Below, piece by piece: positions 1-9,072 of a DNA stretch of 64,000 nt; position 1 is the stretch's first letter; each line of letters begins with the position of its first letter. The stretch is from contig NZ_CDBI01000055.1 of the NCBI RefSeq assembly GCF_000820025.1, forward strand, positions 63,521 through 127,520, in the 5' to 3' direction. Under the pieces are notes generated by a model that saw only the letters and a program-made list of their open reading frames with translations, was not told where the DNA came from and ran no database searches. The translations under genes were made by a program, and so were the position numbers. Origin of the DNA: Aeromonas popoffii. Lineage in GTDB: Bacteria > Pseudomonadota > Gammaproteobacteria > Enterobacterales > Aeromonadaceae.

Positions 1-1088
1 GCCGCGCCATCACGCCAGTTCTGGCCGCCGATGGTGACGTTTTGGTAGAGGGGGCTGCCGGCGGAGGCCTTGGAGTGGGTGCCGGAGCGGATCTTGTTTA
101 CCTCCAGCAGTTTGAGCCAGCACCCTTGCAGCAGCTCGATGGCGCGAGGGCGTGACAGGGATTCTGACAGCTCTACTTCGCGGCGATACCAGGGGTAGAG
201 GTATTGATCCATCCGGCCAAACGACACCGAGTGGCCGTTGGATTCGATCTGCAGGATGAGCTGGATGAAGTAGCAGAGTTGCAGCGCCTGCCAGAAAGTT
301 TCGGGGGGCTGGTGGGCGATGTGGGCGCAGTTGAGCGCTATGGTCTCAAGCTCGCTTTGGCGCTCGGGGCGCGGTTCTTGCGCAGCCATGTCGCTGGCCA
401 TCTCGTGGGCAAGAGTGGCGTAGCGCGCGATGTGATCGCTGACCGCATCCAGGGTGATGGCGACGGCGTTCAGGAACTGCTCACGTTGCAGATCGGCCCA
501 ATCCGCCAGATCCAGCCGACTGCGCCGCTCGGCCACCTTGGCCTTGAAGCCATCGAGACCCAGCGTGAGCAGCTCCTCATAGTTGACCGCAAGGTGGGCA
601 TCCCCCGAGGTCATGTTGCCCTCGGCCTTGATGATACCGCTCTCCAGCAGTGCTTTCTGCTCGTCGGTAAAGAGGCCGAAGCAGCGATCCTGCACCGTCT
701 GGCCGCGCCAGAAGGGGGTGAGGGCGTGGATGATCTCCTTGTCGGTTTCGCTGACTGCAAAACCGGCCCCGGGTCTGTCCGCCAGCTCGTCGATCTCCTT
801 CTCAATCCAGCTCACGGTGTATTCGGGAAAGAGCGGCGCTGCCCGCACCTGACTCGCCTGATTGCCGACGATAAGCTCGTCGTGCTTGATCCAGATGGTG
901 CGTTCCTTGAGGTGATGGGCCAGCGCCAGGGCGCGGCGCACCGGCAGCGGCCGGGCGAGATGAGCCTGATAGGTTTGCGTGTAGTGGCGGGCACGCTCGG
1001 TGCAGACCGGTGGTTGAACGATGTGGATCAGGCTCTCTTTGTGGGCGCGGATCCGCGGGCTGAGGGTATTGAGGTCGAGCTGGGTCAT
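1..1088 (-). CDS. pflF: Glycyl-radical enzyme, PflF/YbiW type (partial)
   Basis: This is the N-terminal 362 residues of a pyruvate formate-lyase-like glycyl-radical enzyme; the gene runs off the left edge, so the C-terminal glycyl-radical loop is not visible. The protein starts MTQLDLNTLSPRIRAHK and contains PPVCTERARHYT, WIKHDELIVGNQ and SFGRMDQYLYPWY, which I recognise as very close to E. coli YbiW (PflF). Its true substrate is not settled in E. coli either. It starts at an ATG four bases after the stop of the activase gene upstream, so the two are co-transcribed. Promoter control is probably by FNR from the site between the activase and fsa, which fits an oxygen-sensitive radical enzyme. 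Confidence 0.93.
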   Translation of the reverse strand, partial: MTQLDLNTLSPRIRAHKESLIHIVQPPVCTERARHYTQTYQAHLARPLPVRRALALAHHLKERTIWIKHDELIVGNQASQVRAAPLFPEYTVSWIEKEIDELADRPGAGFAVSETDKEIIHALTPFWRGQTVQDRCFGLFTDEQKALLESGIIKAEGNMTSGDAHLAVNYEELLTLGLDGFKAKVAERRSRLDLADWADLQREQFLNAVAITLDAVSDHIARYATLAHEMASDMAAQEPRPERQSELETIALNCAHIAHQPPETFWQALQLCYFIQLILQIESNGHSVSFGRMDQYLYPWYRREVELSESLSRPRAIELLQGCWLKLLEVNKIRSGTHSKASAGSPLYQNVTIGGQNWRDGA

Positions 1089-1092
1089 GATC

Positions 1093-1989
1093 TTATCCTC
1101 TGGTCACAGGGGTCAGCCCCTGACGTTGGGCGTATGCGTGGGCAAAGCTGAGTAAATCGGGGTCGTCGAGTGGTGTCTCCGGCGCCTGATACGGCAGATC
1201 CAGCAGGGCGTATTTGCCCATCCCCAGGGTGTGGTAGGGGAGGAAGTGGATCTCCTGCACAGTGCCGAGACTGGCGGCGGTGTCGGTGATGGCGGTGATC
1301 GATGCGCGGTCGGCATTGAAGCCGGGAATGAGCGGCACCCGGATCTGCATCGGCACGCCGTGCTCGGCGAGGCGTTTGAGGTTCGCGATGGGCAACTCCA
1401 CCTTGCCGCGGGTCCAGTTGAAGAAACGTTCTTTATCCACGTGTTTGAGATCCGCCAGCACCAGATCCAGTGAGGGGAGGCTTGGCTCAATCTGGTGCCA
1501 TGGAACATGCAGGCAGCTCTCGACCGCGGTGTGCAGCCCTTCTGCCTTGCAGCGGGCCAGCAGGGCGGCGGCAAAGTCGGGCTGCATAAACGGCTCGCCA
1601 CCGGAGAGGGTGACACCACCGCCGCTGCGCTCGAAGAAGGGGCGATCCCGCAGTATGGTGTCCATCAGGGTGTCCAGCGTTTCATCCCGGCCACACACCT
1701 GCAGCGCTTCGCTGGGGCAGAGGCCACGCAGCCGTTCCCTATCCTGTGCACTGAGGGCAGAGCGGGTGAGCTGAATGCCTTCGCTGTCATGCAAGATTGC
1801 CGGACAGGCCTGGCTGCAGAGCTGGCATCCCTCGATGCATTGACGCCGGTCGAGCAAGATGTCCGGCTGGGGAGAGCGGCTTTCCGGGTTCTGACACCAC
1901 AGGCAAGCTAGCGAGCACCCCTTGAGAAACACCAGGGTGCGAATGCCGGGGCCATCGTGAGTTGAATATCGTTGCAGGTCGAAAATCAT
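1093..1989 (-). CDS. pflE: Glycyl-radical enzyme activating protein (radical SAM)
   Basis: A 298-residue radical-SAM activase, expected to use S-adenosylmethionine and a [4Fe-4S] cluster to place the glycyl radical on the enzyme encoded next to it. The cluster motif CSLACLWC (Cys-x3-Cys-x2-Cys) lies near residue 25, followed by an inserted ferredoxin-like cysteine cluster ([12 protein letters not shown]) near residues 51-62, the layout of YbiY/PflE-type activases. A GGEPFMQ motif follows near residue 130. An excellent AGGAGG ribosome site sits just before the ATG. It is the first gene of a two-gene operon; in E. coli ybiY also lies next to ybiW and diverges from fsaA. Confidence 0.93.
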   Translation of the reverse strand: MIFDLQRYSTHDGPGIRTLVFLKGCSLACLWCQNPESRSPQPDILLDRRQCIEGCQLCSQACPAILHDSEGIQLTRSALSAQDRERLRGLCPSEALQVCGRDETLDTLMDTILRDRPFFERSGGGVTLSGGEPFMQPDFAAALLARCKAEGLHTAVESCLHVPWHQIEPSLPSLDLVLADLKHVDKERFFNWTRGKVELPIANLKRLAEHGVPMQIRVPLIPGFNADRASITAITDTAASLGTVQEIHFLPYHTLGMGKYALLDLPYQAPETPLDDPDLLSFAHAYAQRQGLTPVTRG

Positions 1990-2009
1990 ACCGCCTCCTT
2001 TTGTTTTTC

Positions 2010-2081
2010 ATTCTATTTGCTTTCATTCGAAAGTTGATTTGATTTTGATCAAGCAATTCGCAGATGTTTTGTCGCTAGAAT
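2010..2081. promoter_or_regulatory. FNR site with two symmetric divergent promoters
   Basis: A perfect FNR consensus, TTGATTTTGATCAA, occupies 2039-2052 between pflE and fsa. A TAGAAT -10 hexamer lies at 2076-2081 on the plus strand and another TAGAAT at 2015-2010 on the minus strand. Each is centred 33 bp from the middle of the FNR site, the distance expected for class II activation (site near -41.5). One FNR dimer could therefore activate both directions. Start points are inferred at about 2088 (plus) and 2003 (minus). Confidence 0.82.
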
Positions 2082-2116
2082 GGCGACATATTGAACATCC
2101 CGTTAAGGAGTTAGAG

Positions 2117-2767
2117 ATGGAGCTGTATCTCGATACCGCCGATGTGGCGGCAGTGCGTCGCTGGTCACGGATCCTGCCGTTGGCTGGTGTCACCACCAAC
2201 CCTTCCATTACCGCCGCCGGGGGATTGCCGCTGAGCGAGCTGCTGCCCGCTCTGCGCGACGTGCTGGGACCCAAGGCTCGGTTGTTTGCCCAGGTGATGG
2301 CCAAAACCGAAACCGAGATGGTGCGAGAGGCGTTCGCCCTGCGTGAGCTGGACCCGGATCTGGTGATCAAAATCCCGGTATGTGCAGAGGGATTGGCGGC
2401 CATCAAGAGCCTGACCGCCAGCGGCGTGTCGACCTTGGGTACTGCGGTCTATACCCCGTTGCAAGGCTGGCTGGCGGCGGTGGCGGGGGCAGAATATGTC
2501 GCCCCTTATGTCAACCGGCTGGACGCTCAGGGCGGCGATGGCATCGCCACCGTGCAGGAGCTGCAACAGCTGCTTGAGCTGCACGCACCGAACAGCAAGG
2601 TGCTGGCGGCGTCATTCCGTACCCCCCGTCAGGCGCTTGACTGCCTGCTGGCCGGTTGCCAATCCATCACCCTGCCGCTTGATGTGGCCGAACAGTTGCT
2701 GACTGTGCCTGCGGTGGATGTGGCATTGGCGAAGTTTGACCAAGATTGGCAGCGGGCTTTTGCCTGA
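2117..2767 (+). CDS. fsa: Fructose-6-phosphate aldolase (transaldolase-like)
   Basis: A 216-residue class I aldolase of the FSA subgroup of transaldolases, which cleaves fructose 6-phosphate to dihydroxyacetone and glyceraldehyde 3-phosphate in the cytoplasm. The Schiff-base lysine is Lys85 in VIKIPV. MELYLDT, GVTTNPS and the LDCLLAGC...ITLPLDV segment closely match E. coli FsaA, including the short transaldolase length. The ATG at 2117 is preceded by AAGGAG and is preferred over an upstream in-frame TTG at 2039, which would place the FNR site inside the coding region. It diverges from the glycyl-radical operon, as in E. coli. Confidence 0.95.
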   Translation: MELYLDTADVAAVRRWSRILPLAGVTTNPSITAAGGLPLSELLPALRDVLGPKARLFAQVMAKTETEMVREAFALRELDPDLVIKIPVCAEGLAAIKSLTASGVSTLGTAVYTPLQGWLAAVAGAEYVAPYVNRLDAQGGDGIATVQELQQLLELHAPNSKVLAASFRTPRQALDCLLAGCQSITLPLDVAEQLLTVPAVDVALAKFDQDWQRAFA

Positions 2768-2876
2768 GGTCAGAGGCCTGATTGAGGGAACATAGAGGTG
2801 GTGCGGCTGGCAGACTAAGCTATAGAGGACAGCCCGGTTTGACGGGCTGATGTCGATGGCTTACCGGAGGTGCCTC

Positions 2877-3065
2877 ATGAGCGACCATCCCCTACTGCCC
2901 CATGGTGAAGATCTGCGTCGCGCTGTGCGCTGGCTCAGCGAGCACCGTCAACACGACGTCCGGGCCATCGAAGAGGCCTGTATCCGCTTTGACCTGTCAC
3001 CGCTGGATGAGGAGTTTCTTATTCTGCATTGTGTCGAGCGGTCCCGGGAGGAGGGGACCAACTAG
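2877..3065 (+). CDS. Small conserved-looking protein, unknown function
   Basis: A 62-residue acidic and basic mixed protein (MSDHPLLPHGEDLRRAVRW...), with no signal peptide or membrane segment. I cannot assign a family with certainty; the composition and a good CCGGAGG ribosome site before the ATG support it as a real gene. A 7-bp stem (CAGCCCG/CGGGCTG, 2830-2849) without a T-run lies in its 5' region. Its stop codon shares the palindrome CTAG with the stop of the convergent HD-GYP gene, so the two coding regions overlap by four bases. Confidence 0.7.
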   Translation: MSDHPLLPHGEDLRRAVRWLSEHRQHDVRAIEEACIRFDLSPLDEEFLILHCVERSREEGTN

Positions 3066-4258
3066 ACGAAGTGGGCGAGGCTGATGCCAAACTCCTTGGG
3101 ATCGACCGTGCTTTCTATGCTCTCCTGTACCCCGGATTTCGCCAGATCCAGCCACTGTACATCGAGATAGTGGCGTTGGGTGGCGTGATAGATCACCTTG
3201 ACCACCGGCTTGAGCGGTTGCTGCTCGTTGCGCTGCATCACGATAGCCAACCGCTGGTTGGAGAGCTGTACCAGCGTCCCCACCGGATAAACCCCCATGC
3301 ACTTGATGAACTTGGTTACCAGCCCCCGATCGAAATGATGGTCGGCCCCCTTGAGCAGGATCCGGAATGCCTGGGTCGGCTGCATCCCCTGTTTGTAGAC
3401 CCGATCTGCCGTCACGGCGTCGTAGACATCGACGATGCCGCTCATGCGGGTATGAAGAGAGAGTTGATCTCCCTTGAGGTGGCTGGGATAACCCGTGCCA
3501 TCGAGCCGCTCGTGGTGATTGGCGGCGACTTCCAGCATGGTGGCCGTGATGCCGGGGGTTTGGCTGAGGATGTCGTAACTGTGTACTACATGCTGGCGCA
3601 TGATGGTGAACTCTTCATCGGTCAGCTTGCCAGGTTTGTTGAGCACTTCATCCGGGGTCATGATTTTGCCCACATCGTGCAGCAGGCCCCCCAGGGTCAG
3701 CTCTTTGAGCACACTGCGTTCCAACCCCAGATAGCGGCCGAAGTTGGCGAGCAAAATGGCCACGTTCATGGAGTGCTCCATCAGGTAGGCATCCTTGGCA
3801 CGAATGCGGGCCAGACAGAGCATGGCATCGCCGTGGGTGAACATGGTGTCCACCATCTCTTCGGCCACTTCGGCCAGCGGGGTTATGTCGATGGGTTCAC
3901 CCGCCTTGAGCTGGCGGATGAACTTGCCTTGCAGTTCGCGGGCTTCCTGATAGAGACGGCGGATTTTGAGTTCGCGGCCCTCGCCGTTGGCACTGCCTGC
4001 CGTGCGTTGGGATGACGCTGACAAGGTAGCCGGGTCGGGGGAGATGATCTGCTCTATGCCAGCCAGCTTGCTGCGGGCGAGATCCACGCGCACCGTTAGC
4101 ACACCGCGCCGGACCAGGTCATCGATCTGCTGACGGGTGGTCACCAGCCCCATCTGGGCGATCTCCATGCCACCTGTCTGGCTGATGATGGCGATCACGT
4201 ACATGCCGGCTTGCAGCTGGTTGACGGGAATGACTGGATGAGGAGTGTGCGACTTCAT
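3062..4258 (-). CDS. HD-GYP domain protein, probable cyclic-di-GMP phosphodiesterase
   Basis: A 398-residue cytoplasmic protein with an N-terminal DUF3391-like region (about 1-150) and a C-terminal HD-GYP domain. Metal and catalytic motifs are intact: HDVGK at residues 194-198, HHE at 248-250 and GTGYP ending at 258. Known HD-GYP proteins of this architecture hydrolyse cyclic di-GMP and often affect motility and biofilm; here that role is inferred. The ATG at 4258 is preceded by AGGAAG on the minus strand; a longer reading frame to 4336 has no support. It is a single gene, convergent with the small gene before it. Confidence 0.9.
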   Translation of the reverse strand: MKSHTPHPVIPVNQLQAGMYVIAIISQTGGMEIAQMGLVTTRQQIDDLVRRGVLTVRVDLARSKLAGIEQIISPDPATLSASSQRTAGSANGEGRELKIRRLYQEARELQGKFIRQLKAGEPIDITPLAEVAEEMVDTMFTHGDAMLCLARIRAKDAYLMEHSMNVAILLANFGRYLGLERSVLKELTLGGLLHDVGKIMTPDEVLNKPGKLTDEEFTIMRQHVVHSYDILSQTPGITATMLEVAANHHERLDGTGYPSHLKGDQLSLHTRMSGIVDVYDAVTADRVYKQGMQPTQAFRILLKGADHHFDRGLVTKFIKCMGVYPVGTLVQLSNQRLAIVMQRNEQQPLKPVVKVIYHATQRHYLDVQWLDLAKSGVQESIESTVDPKEFGISLAHFV

Positions 4259-4431
4259 TCGGCTTCCTGACTTTATTATTATGCGTAACATTAGGCCCTC
4301 TGCAGGCAGTCTAACACCCGCGCCGGGCTTCGTCATGACGACATGGTCTGCATCACTACCGCTTAGTGCTGGAGTTGTTGCCCTCGGCCTATATAATGAC
4401 GCCCCTTTATTGATGGACTCTGAGGTTGTGC

Positions 4432-5124
4432 ATGCGGCTCGATAAATTTCTTTGCGATTGTTCCGATTTGACCCGGTCCCTGGCGGGCAAGCTGATCCGG
4501 CAGGGAGAGGTCACGGTGGACGGCATAGTGGTCAAACAACCCGCTTTCCACATCAACGAGCAGAGCCAGGTCGAATTCGACGGCGTCATGCTGACGCTGG
4601 ATCAGCGCAATCGCTACTTCATGCTGCACAAACCGAAAGGGTACGTCTGCTCCAACGAGGATCCGGATCATCCAACCGTCTTCTTCCTGATGGACGAGCC
4701 CGCCATGGGCAAGTTGCACGTGGTTGGCCGACTCGATCTTGACACCACGGGTCTGGTGCTGGTCACCGACGATGGCAAATGGTCCCACCGCATCACCTCG
4801 CCGCGCCATGAGTGTGCCAAGACCTACCATGTCTGGCTGGCCGACCCGGTGCATCAGGATGCCATCTCCCTGTTTGCCGATGGTGTCTTCCTGCGCAACG
4901 AATCCGAGAAGACCCGTCCCGCCCAGCTGGACATTCTGGGGGAGTGCGAGGCACGCCTCACCATCCATGAAGGCAAGTATCATCAGGTGAAGCGGATGTT
5001 TGCCTCCATCGGCAACAAGGTAGTGGGGTTGCATCGGGAGCGGATCGGCGCACTGACGTTGGATGACGCACTGGCACCGGGCGAATACCGCGAGCTGACG
5101 GCCGAGGAAATCGCCCAGTTCTAG
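4432..5124 (+). CDS. rsuA: 16S rRNA pseudouridine(516) synthase RsuA
   Basis: A 230-residue pseudouridine synthase: N-terminal S4-like RNA-binding region (MRLDKFLCDC...) followed by the catalytic domain with the GRLDLDTTGL motif, whose aspartate is the catalytic nucleophile in this family. E. coli RsuA is 231 residues and aligns end to end from memory; RluE/RluF-type relatives are possible but less likely. The ATG at 4432 has GAGG six bases upstream. A TATAAT -10 hexamer at 4392-4397 precedes it. It is monocistronic and convergent with the DMT transporter; a small GGGGT/ACCCC hairpin at 5228-5241 lies between them. Confidence 0.93.
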   Translation: MRLDKFLCDCSDLTRSLAGKLIRQGEVTVDGIVVKQPAFHINEQSQVEFDGVMLTLDQRNRYFMLHKPKGYVCSNEDPDHPTVFFLMDEPAMGKLHVVGRLDLDTTGLVLVTDDGKWSHRITSPRHECAKTYHVWLADPVHQDAISLFADGVFLRNESEKTRPAQLDILGECEARLTIHEGKYHQVKRMFASIGNKVVGLHRERIGALTLDDALAPGEYRELTAEEIAQF

Positions 5125-5261
5125 TCACCCGACTCGGCTACGAAAGTCCGGTGATGCCGCGACGGGGCTAATCGACGCTGCAGCTCACCTCTGATCGAGG
5201 GTGCGAATAGCGAAGTGGGTGCGGTTTGGGGTGTTAACCCCGGCGCTGACGTTAAGCCGCG

Positions 5262-6161
5262 TTAGCCCGCCCCCAGCACCATGGTCGTACCCAGTGTGGC
5301 CAGCAGGGCGCCCGCCCAGGCCGTGAGGGAGGGGCGCTGGCCCGAGTGCCACCACAGCAGGGGCAGCAGAATGACAGGCGTAGTGGAGGAGAGGATCGCC
5401 ACCATGCCGACGTCTCCCTGACGCAAGGCGACCAGGATGAGCGTCATCCCCATGGCCATCGCCAGGAAGCCGTTGATACCAATCATCCCCAGTACCTGAC
5501 GGTTAATGGGGTTGTGCGGCAGTGACAGCGGCACCCGCAGCGCCCGCAAGGTGCAGTGGGCCAACAGGGCGCTGCCCATGCGGATGCCGGAAGCGCTCAC
5601 TGCATCCACGCTACCACTCATCATCACGGGCTTGGCGATGATGGCGCCCAGACTCTGGCAGAAGGCGGCCGTCAGACCCAGACCTATGCCGATGGCGAGA
5701 TGCCCACGCACCTGTTCCCACTCGTTGTGTTCATTGCCGCCACGCCGGCCGAACAAAATGGCGAGCATGACGCCGGCAAACACCAACAAGGCCCCCACCA
5801 GTCGCCAGCCACCGAGCTGCTCGCCAAACAACCAGAGGCCGAGCAGGGCGGAGAAGAGAGCATGGCAGGAGAACAGCAAGCCGCTGCGCCTGGGGCCCAA
5901 CCGGTTCATGCAGGCAAACAGGGCGGTATCGCCGACGAAGATGCCGATAAGGCCCGACAATGCCAGTAGGGGCAGGGCGCTCTCGGTGAGAGATTGCCAG
6001 CCGTCGGTGGCGAGGCTGACGGAGCCCAGCATCAGGCTGACCAGAAACATGCGCCAGCGGCTGTAGGCAAAAGCCCCCAGGTGACGGGCCGGTTTGACGG
6101 AGATCAGGGCCGCCACTGCCCACAAACTGGCCGCTGCCAGTGCCAGCCACTCATACCCCAT
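5262..6161 (-). CDS. EamA/DMT-family transporter
   Basis: A 299-residue integral membrane protein with about ten hydrophobic segments arranged as two five-helix halves, typical of the drug/metabolite transporter (EamA) superfamily. Landmarks are the N-terminal MGYEWLALAAASLWAVAAL helix and the late ILSSTTPVILLPLLWW helix. The substrate cannot be told from sequence. The ATG is preceded by AGGAG. It is transcribed alone, divergent from the OppA-like gene. Confidence 0.85.
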   Translation of the reverse strand: MGYEWLALAAASLWAVAALISVKPARHLGAFAYSRWRMFLVSLMLGSVSLATDGWQSLTESALPLLALSGLIGIFVGDTALFACMNRLGPRRSGLLFSCHALFSALLGLWLFGEQLGGWRLVGALLVFAGVMLAILFGRRGGNEHNEWEQVRGHLAIGIGLGLTAAFCQSLGAIIAKPVMMSGSVDAVSASGIRMGSALLAHCTLRALRVPLSLPHNPINRQVLGMIGINGFLAMAMGMTLILVALRQGDVGMVAILSSTTPVILLPLLWWHSGQRPSLTAWAGALLATLGTTMVLGAG

Positions 6162-6399
6162 AACAACTCCTGAAAATGTAGCCAGATGAAAGACGCATCA
6201 GGCCGTTACCGGCGACAGCCACTCGCACCTCATAAAAACTACGGAAAAAAATCGCCCGCAAGACTCCATCTCTTGAGCAAGCCCGATACAATACGGGGCG
6301 TCTTTGGGGATAACAAGCGCAGCATCATGCATTCGTATTCAGGCGCGCTGCCGGCCTTCCCCCTTCTTGAAATAAAGTGAATTGAACGAGGTGTATGTC

Positions 6400-8037
6400 A
6401 TGGTTTTGTGCCCCGCTTCCCGGCCCACCCGTCGCTGGCTCTCTCCCTTGCTGCTGGGCCTGTTGATGGCCCCTTCATTGCAGGCCACCACTGTGTCCCA
6501 AGAGCCCGTATTGTCGGACCGCCAGACCCTGGTCAAGGGCAATGGCGCCGAGCCGGAATCCCTCGACCCGGCCCAGATCCGATCCGGTTTTCCGGGTGAG
6601 GTCGTGCTGGTGGACTTGTTCGAGGGGCTGGTGAGCGAAGATGGTCAGGGCAAGATAGTGCCGGCTCAGGCCCAACGCTGGGAGAGCAGTGACGATGGGC
6701 TGGTCTGGCGCTTCTTCCTGCGCCCGCAGCTCACGTGGTCCAACGGTGAGCCGCTCGGCGCGCAGGATTTTGTCTATGCCTGGCGGCGACTGCTGGATCC
6801 GGCGCAGGGCTCACCTTCCGCCGGGCTGTTGCTGGCGACCGGTATCAACAATGCCCAATCCATCTACGCAGGGGCGCTGGATCTCAATACCCTGGGGGTG
6901 GAGGCCGAGAGCGAGCAGATCCTGAAAGTGACTCTGGAGCGGCCGGTGCCCTACTTCTTGCAGCTGGTCAGTCAGCGTCCCTTCGTACCGGTTAACGAGA
7001 AGGCTATCAACCAGTTTGGCAAGCAGTGGACCCTGCCGGGCAAGCTGGTCAGCAACGGCGCCTACAAGCTGGTGAACTGGGTGCCCAACGAGCGTATCGA
7101 GGCGGAGCGCAACGTTCAGTATTGGGATGATGCCCATACCCGGATCCAGCGGGTCACCTATCTGCCGCTTGCCTCCCAACACGCCGAGCGGCTGCGCTAC
7201 GAGGCGGGCGAGATCCAGCTCACCAACAAGGTGGCACAGGAGTATTACCAGAAGACCAAGGAAGCGACCCCCGAGCGGATCTGGGGCCTGCCGCTGCTCG
7301 GTACCTATCTTTATACCTTCAACCTGCGTCGCCCCGAGTTGCAGGATGTGCGGGTGCGCCAGGCGCTGGCGATGACCATAGACCGACATTTGCTGACCGA
7401 GAAGGTCAGCGGTCAGGGTGAACAAGCCGCCTGGTCACTGCTGCCCACCATGCCGGGCTATGAGGCGCTGAGCTCACCGCTGGCCTTGCAGGATCAGCCA
7501 ACCCGGCTTGCCAAGGCGACCGCGCTGCTTGCGCAGGCGGGTTACAACAGCGCTCATCCCCTCAAGCTGACGCTGACTTACAACACCTCGGAAAATCACA
7601 AGAAGCTGGCGTTGGCGGTGGCCGCCATGTGGAAGCCGCTTGGTGTGGAAGTCGTGCTCAATAACATGGAGTGGAACGCCTATCAGGTGGCCAAAGACAG
7701 CGGGGACTTCATGCTGGCTCGCTCCTTCCTGTTCGGGGATTACGTGGAGCCCTCATCCATGCTCAACAGCTTCCGTTGCCAAGATCCCCAGAACGAGAGT
7801 AGCTACTGCAATCCAGCCTTTGACGGCCTGTTGCAGCAGGCTTCGGATACCCTGGATGGTAACGTCAGGGTCGGGCTCTACCATCAGGCCGAACAGTTGC
7901 TGATGGATGAGATGCCCGCCATTCCCATCTATCACTACAACCAGATGCGGTTGGTGGATCCCACCCTGCGTGGCTTGCCCGTTCAGAATCTCAAGGGGGC
8001 GATCGCCACCAAGGATCTCTATTTCAGTCAGCCGTGA
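6400..8037 (+). CDS. Oligopeptide-binding protein, OppA/MppA family
   Basis: A 545-residue periplasmic solute-binding protein of the extracellular family 5 (SBP_bac_5). An N-terminal signal peptide is clear (RRWLSPLLLGLLMAPSLQA), followed by the family signatures EPESLDPAQI and the LTWSNGEPLGAQDFVYAWRR segment. The length matches E. coli OppA (543) and MppA. No permease or ATPase genes are adjacent, so it may feed an oligopeptide transporter encoded elsewhere, as MppA does. The ATG at 6400 has GAGG eight bases upstream; a TTG at 6382 is less likely. It shares an operon with yfcE (10-base gap). Confidence 0.9.
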   Translation: MVLCPASRPTRRWLSPLLLGLLMAPSLQATTVSQEPVLSDRQTLVKGNGAEPESLDPAQIRSGFPGEVVLVDLFEGLVSEDGQGKIVPAQAQRWESSDDGLVWRFFLRPQLTWSNGEPLGAQDFVYAWRRLLDPAQGSPSAGLLLATGINNAQSIYAGALDLNTLGVEAESEQILKVTLERPVPYFLQLVSQRPFVPVNEKAINQFGKQWTLPGKLVSNGAYKLVNWVPNERIEAERNVQYWDDAHTRIQRVTYLPLASQHAERLRYEAGEIQLTNKVAQEYYQKTKEATPERIWGLPLLGTYLYTFNLRRPELQDVRVRQALAMTIDRHLLTEKVSGQGEQAAWSLLPTMPGYEALSSPLALQDQPTRLAKATALLAQAGYNSAHPLKLTLTYNTSENHKKLALAVAAMWKPLGVEVVLNNMEWNAYQVAKDSGDFMLARSFLFGDYVEPSSMLNSFRCQDPQNESSYCNPAFDGLLQQASDTLDGNVRVGLYHQAEQLLMDEMPAIPIYHYNQMRLVDPTLRGLPVQNLKGAIATKDLYFSQP

Positions 8038-8047
8038 GGAACGAGCG

Positions 8048-8590
8048 ATGAAGATTGCCATTATGTCGGACCTGCACGGCAGCCTGAGTGCCCTGGAGCT
8101 GGTGCTTGACCAGCTTTCCACCTGGCAGCCTGATCACTATCTGTTGCTCGGCGACGTGCTCAACCACGGCCCGCGCAATCCGGTACCGCCGGGTTATGCC
8201 CCCGCGGCTGTGGCCGAGCGGCTTAATCAGCTGGCGCCGCACATCATGGCGGTGCGTGGTAATTGCGACTCGGAAGTGGATCAGATGCTGCTGGATTTCC
8301 CCATGATGGCCCCCTACAACCAGTTGCTGGTGGATGGCCGGCGCTGGTTTGTCAGCCATGGTCATCTCTATCGCCCGGAGGCGGTGCCGCTGCCGGCAGG
8401 CAGCCTGTTTATCAGCGGTCATACCCATATGCCAGTGTTGCAGCGAGAAGGGGAGCTGGTGCTGATGAATCCGGGATCCATCTGTTTTCCACGCGCAGAG
8501 CTGGCGGCAACTTATGGCCGCTATGAAGACGGTGTATTGGGCATCCATGCCTGTGCGGATAGCGAGGCCTTGCTGCGTCTGAATTTGTAA
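8048..8590 (+). CDS. yfcE: Metallo-phosphodiesterase YfcE
   Basis: A 180-residue calcineurin-like phosphoesterase. All five metal motifs are present: SDLHG near residue 7, GDVLNHG, GNCD, SHGH and SGHTH. E. coli YfcE (184 residues) hydrolyses phosphodiesters in vitro with manganese; its physiological substrate is unknown. It begins ten bases after the stop of the OppA-like gene, with AGGA seven bases before the ATG, so they are co-transcribed. The reason for coupling a peptide-binding protein to a phosphodiesterase is not clear. Confidence 0.92.
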   Translation: MKIAIMSDLHGSLSALELVLDQLSTWQPDHYLLLGDVLNHGPRNPVPPGYAPAAVAERLNQLAPHIMAVRGNCDSEVDQMLLDFPMMAPYNQLLVDGRRWFVSHGHLYRPEAVPLPAGSLFISGHTHMPVLQREGELVLMNPGSICFPRAELAATYGRYEDGVLGIHACADSEALLRLNL

Positions 8591-8655
8591 GGTGTGTGGC
8601 GAGGGGGCAGATCAGGGGCTGCTGTAAGGGGAAACTGAAAGTGAGAAGAGAGAAG

Positions 8656-9072
8656 TCAGGCCTTTATGCCGAATGAGCGAGTACCTGAGCGGGTATTGCC
8701 CTTGGCGTCATAGGTCAGTGAGTTGCGATCACGCAACTTGCTCAGGAAGCTTGCCAGGCGTCGGTTGGAGACGATGCTGAGTTCGAGCAGGCGGCCATTG
8801 AGATCATTTTGTTCCTGGCAGGCATCGAGTTTTTCACGCAGGAGATGCATCTTCTCGGGAAAGGCGTTCAGCTGTTGTTGCAGATCGGGCAGTTGGGCCA
8901 GGGTCTGATCCAGCACTTCAATATCGGCAAGCAGTTTCTGCTTGCGCTCTGCCAGCTCAGGCAGTGCCAGTGCCTGGTGCTGTTTGAGCAGGTTGAATTC
9001 CTCCCCCAGCAAACCTTGCATCTGGGAGAGGTATTCGTCTTGGGTATGCAGCAGCGAAGGTAAATCCATCAT
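8656..9072 (-). CDS. flgN: Flagellar chaperone FlgN
   Basis: A 138-residue helical protein of the FlgN family, the export chaperone for hook-filament junction proteins FlgK and FlgL. It has no signal peptide, is rich in leucine heptads (LLHTQDEYLSQMQGLLGEE...) and follows flgM with an ATGA stop-start overlap, the standard flgMN arrangement. Position is the main evidence, since FlgN proteins are poorly conserved. Confidence 0.9.
   Translation of the reverse strand: MMDLPSLLHTQDEYLSQMQGLLGEEFNLLKQHQALALPELAERKQKLLADIEVLDQTLAQLPDLQQQLNAFPEKMHLLREKLDACQEQNDLNGRLLELSIVSNRRLASFLSKLRDRNSLTYDAKGNTRSGTRSFGIKA

Noticed and set aside
204-1151. Long plus-strand frame antisense to the glycyl-radical enzyme gene
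   Set aside because: The minus-strand protein is an unmistakable family member; the plus frame is a GC-rich shadow.
6186-6380. 64-residue frame upstream of the OppA-like gene
   Set aside because: No ribosome site, composition unlike coding sequence, and it spans the expected promoter region.
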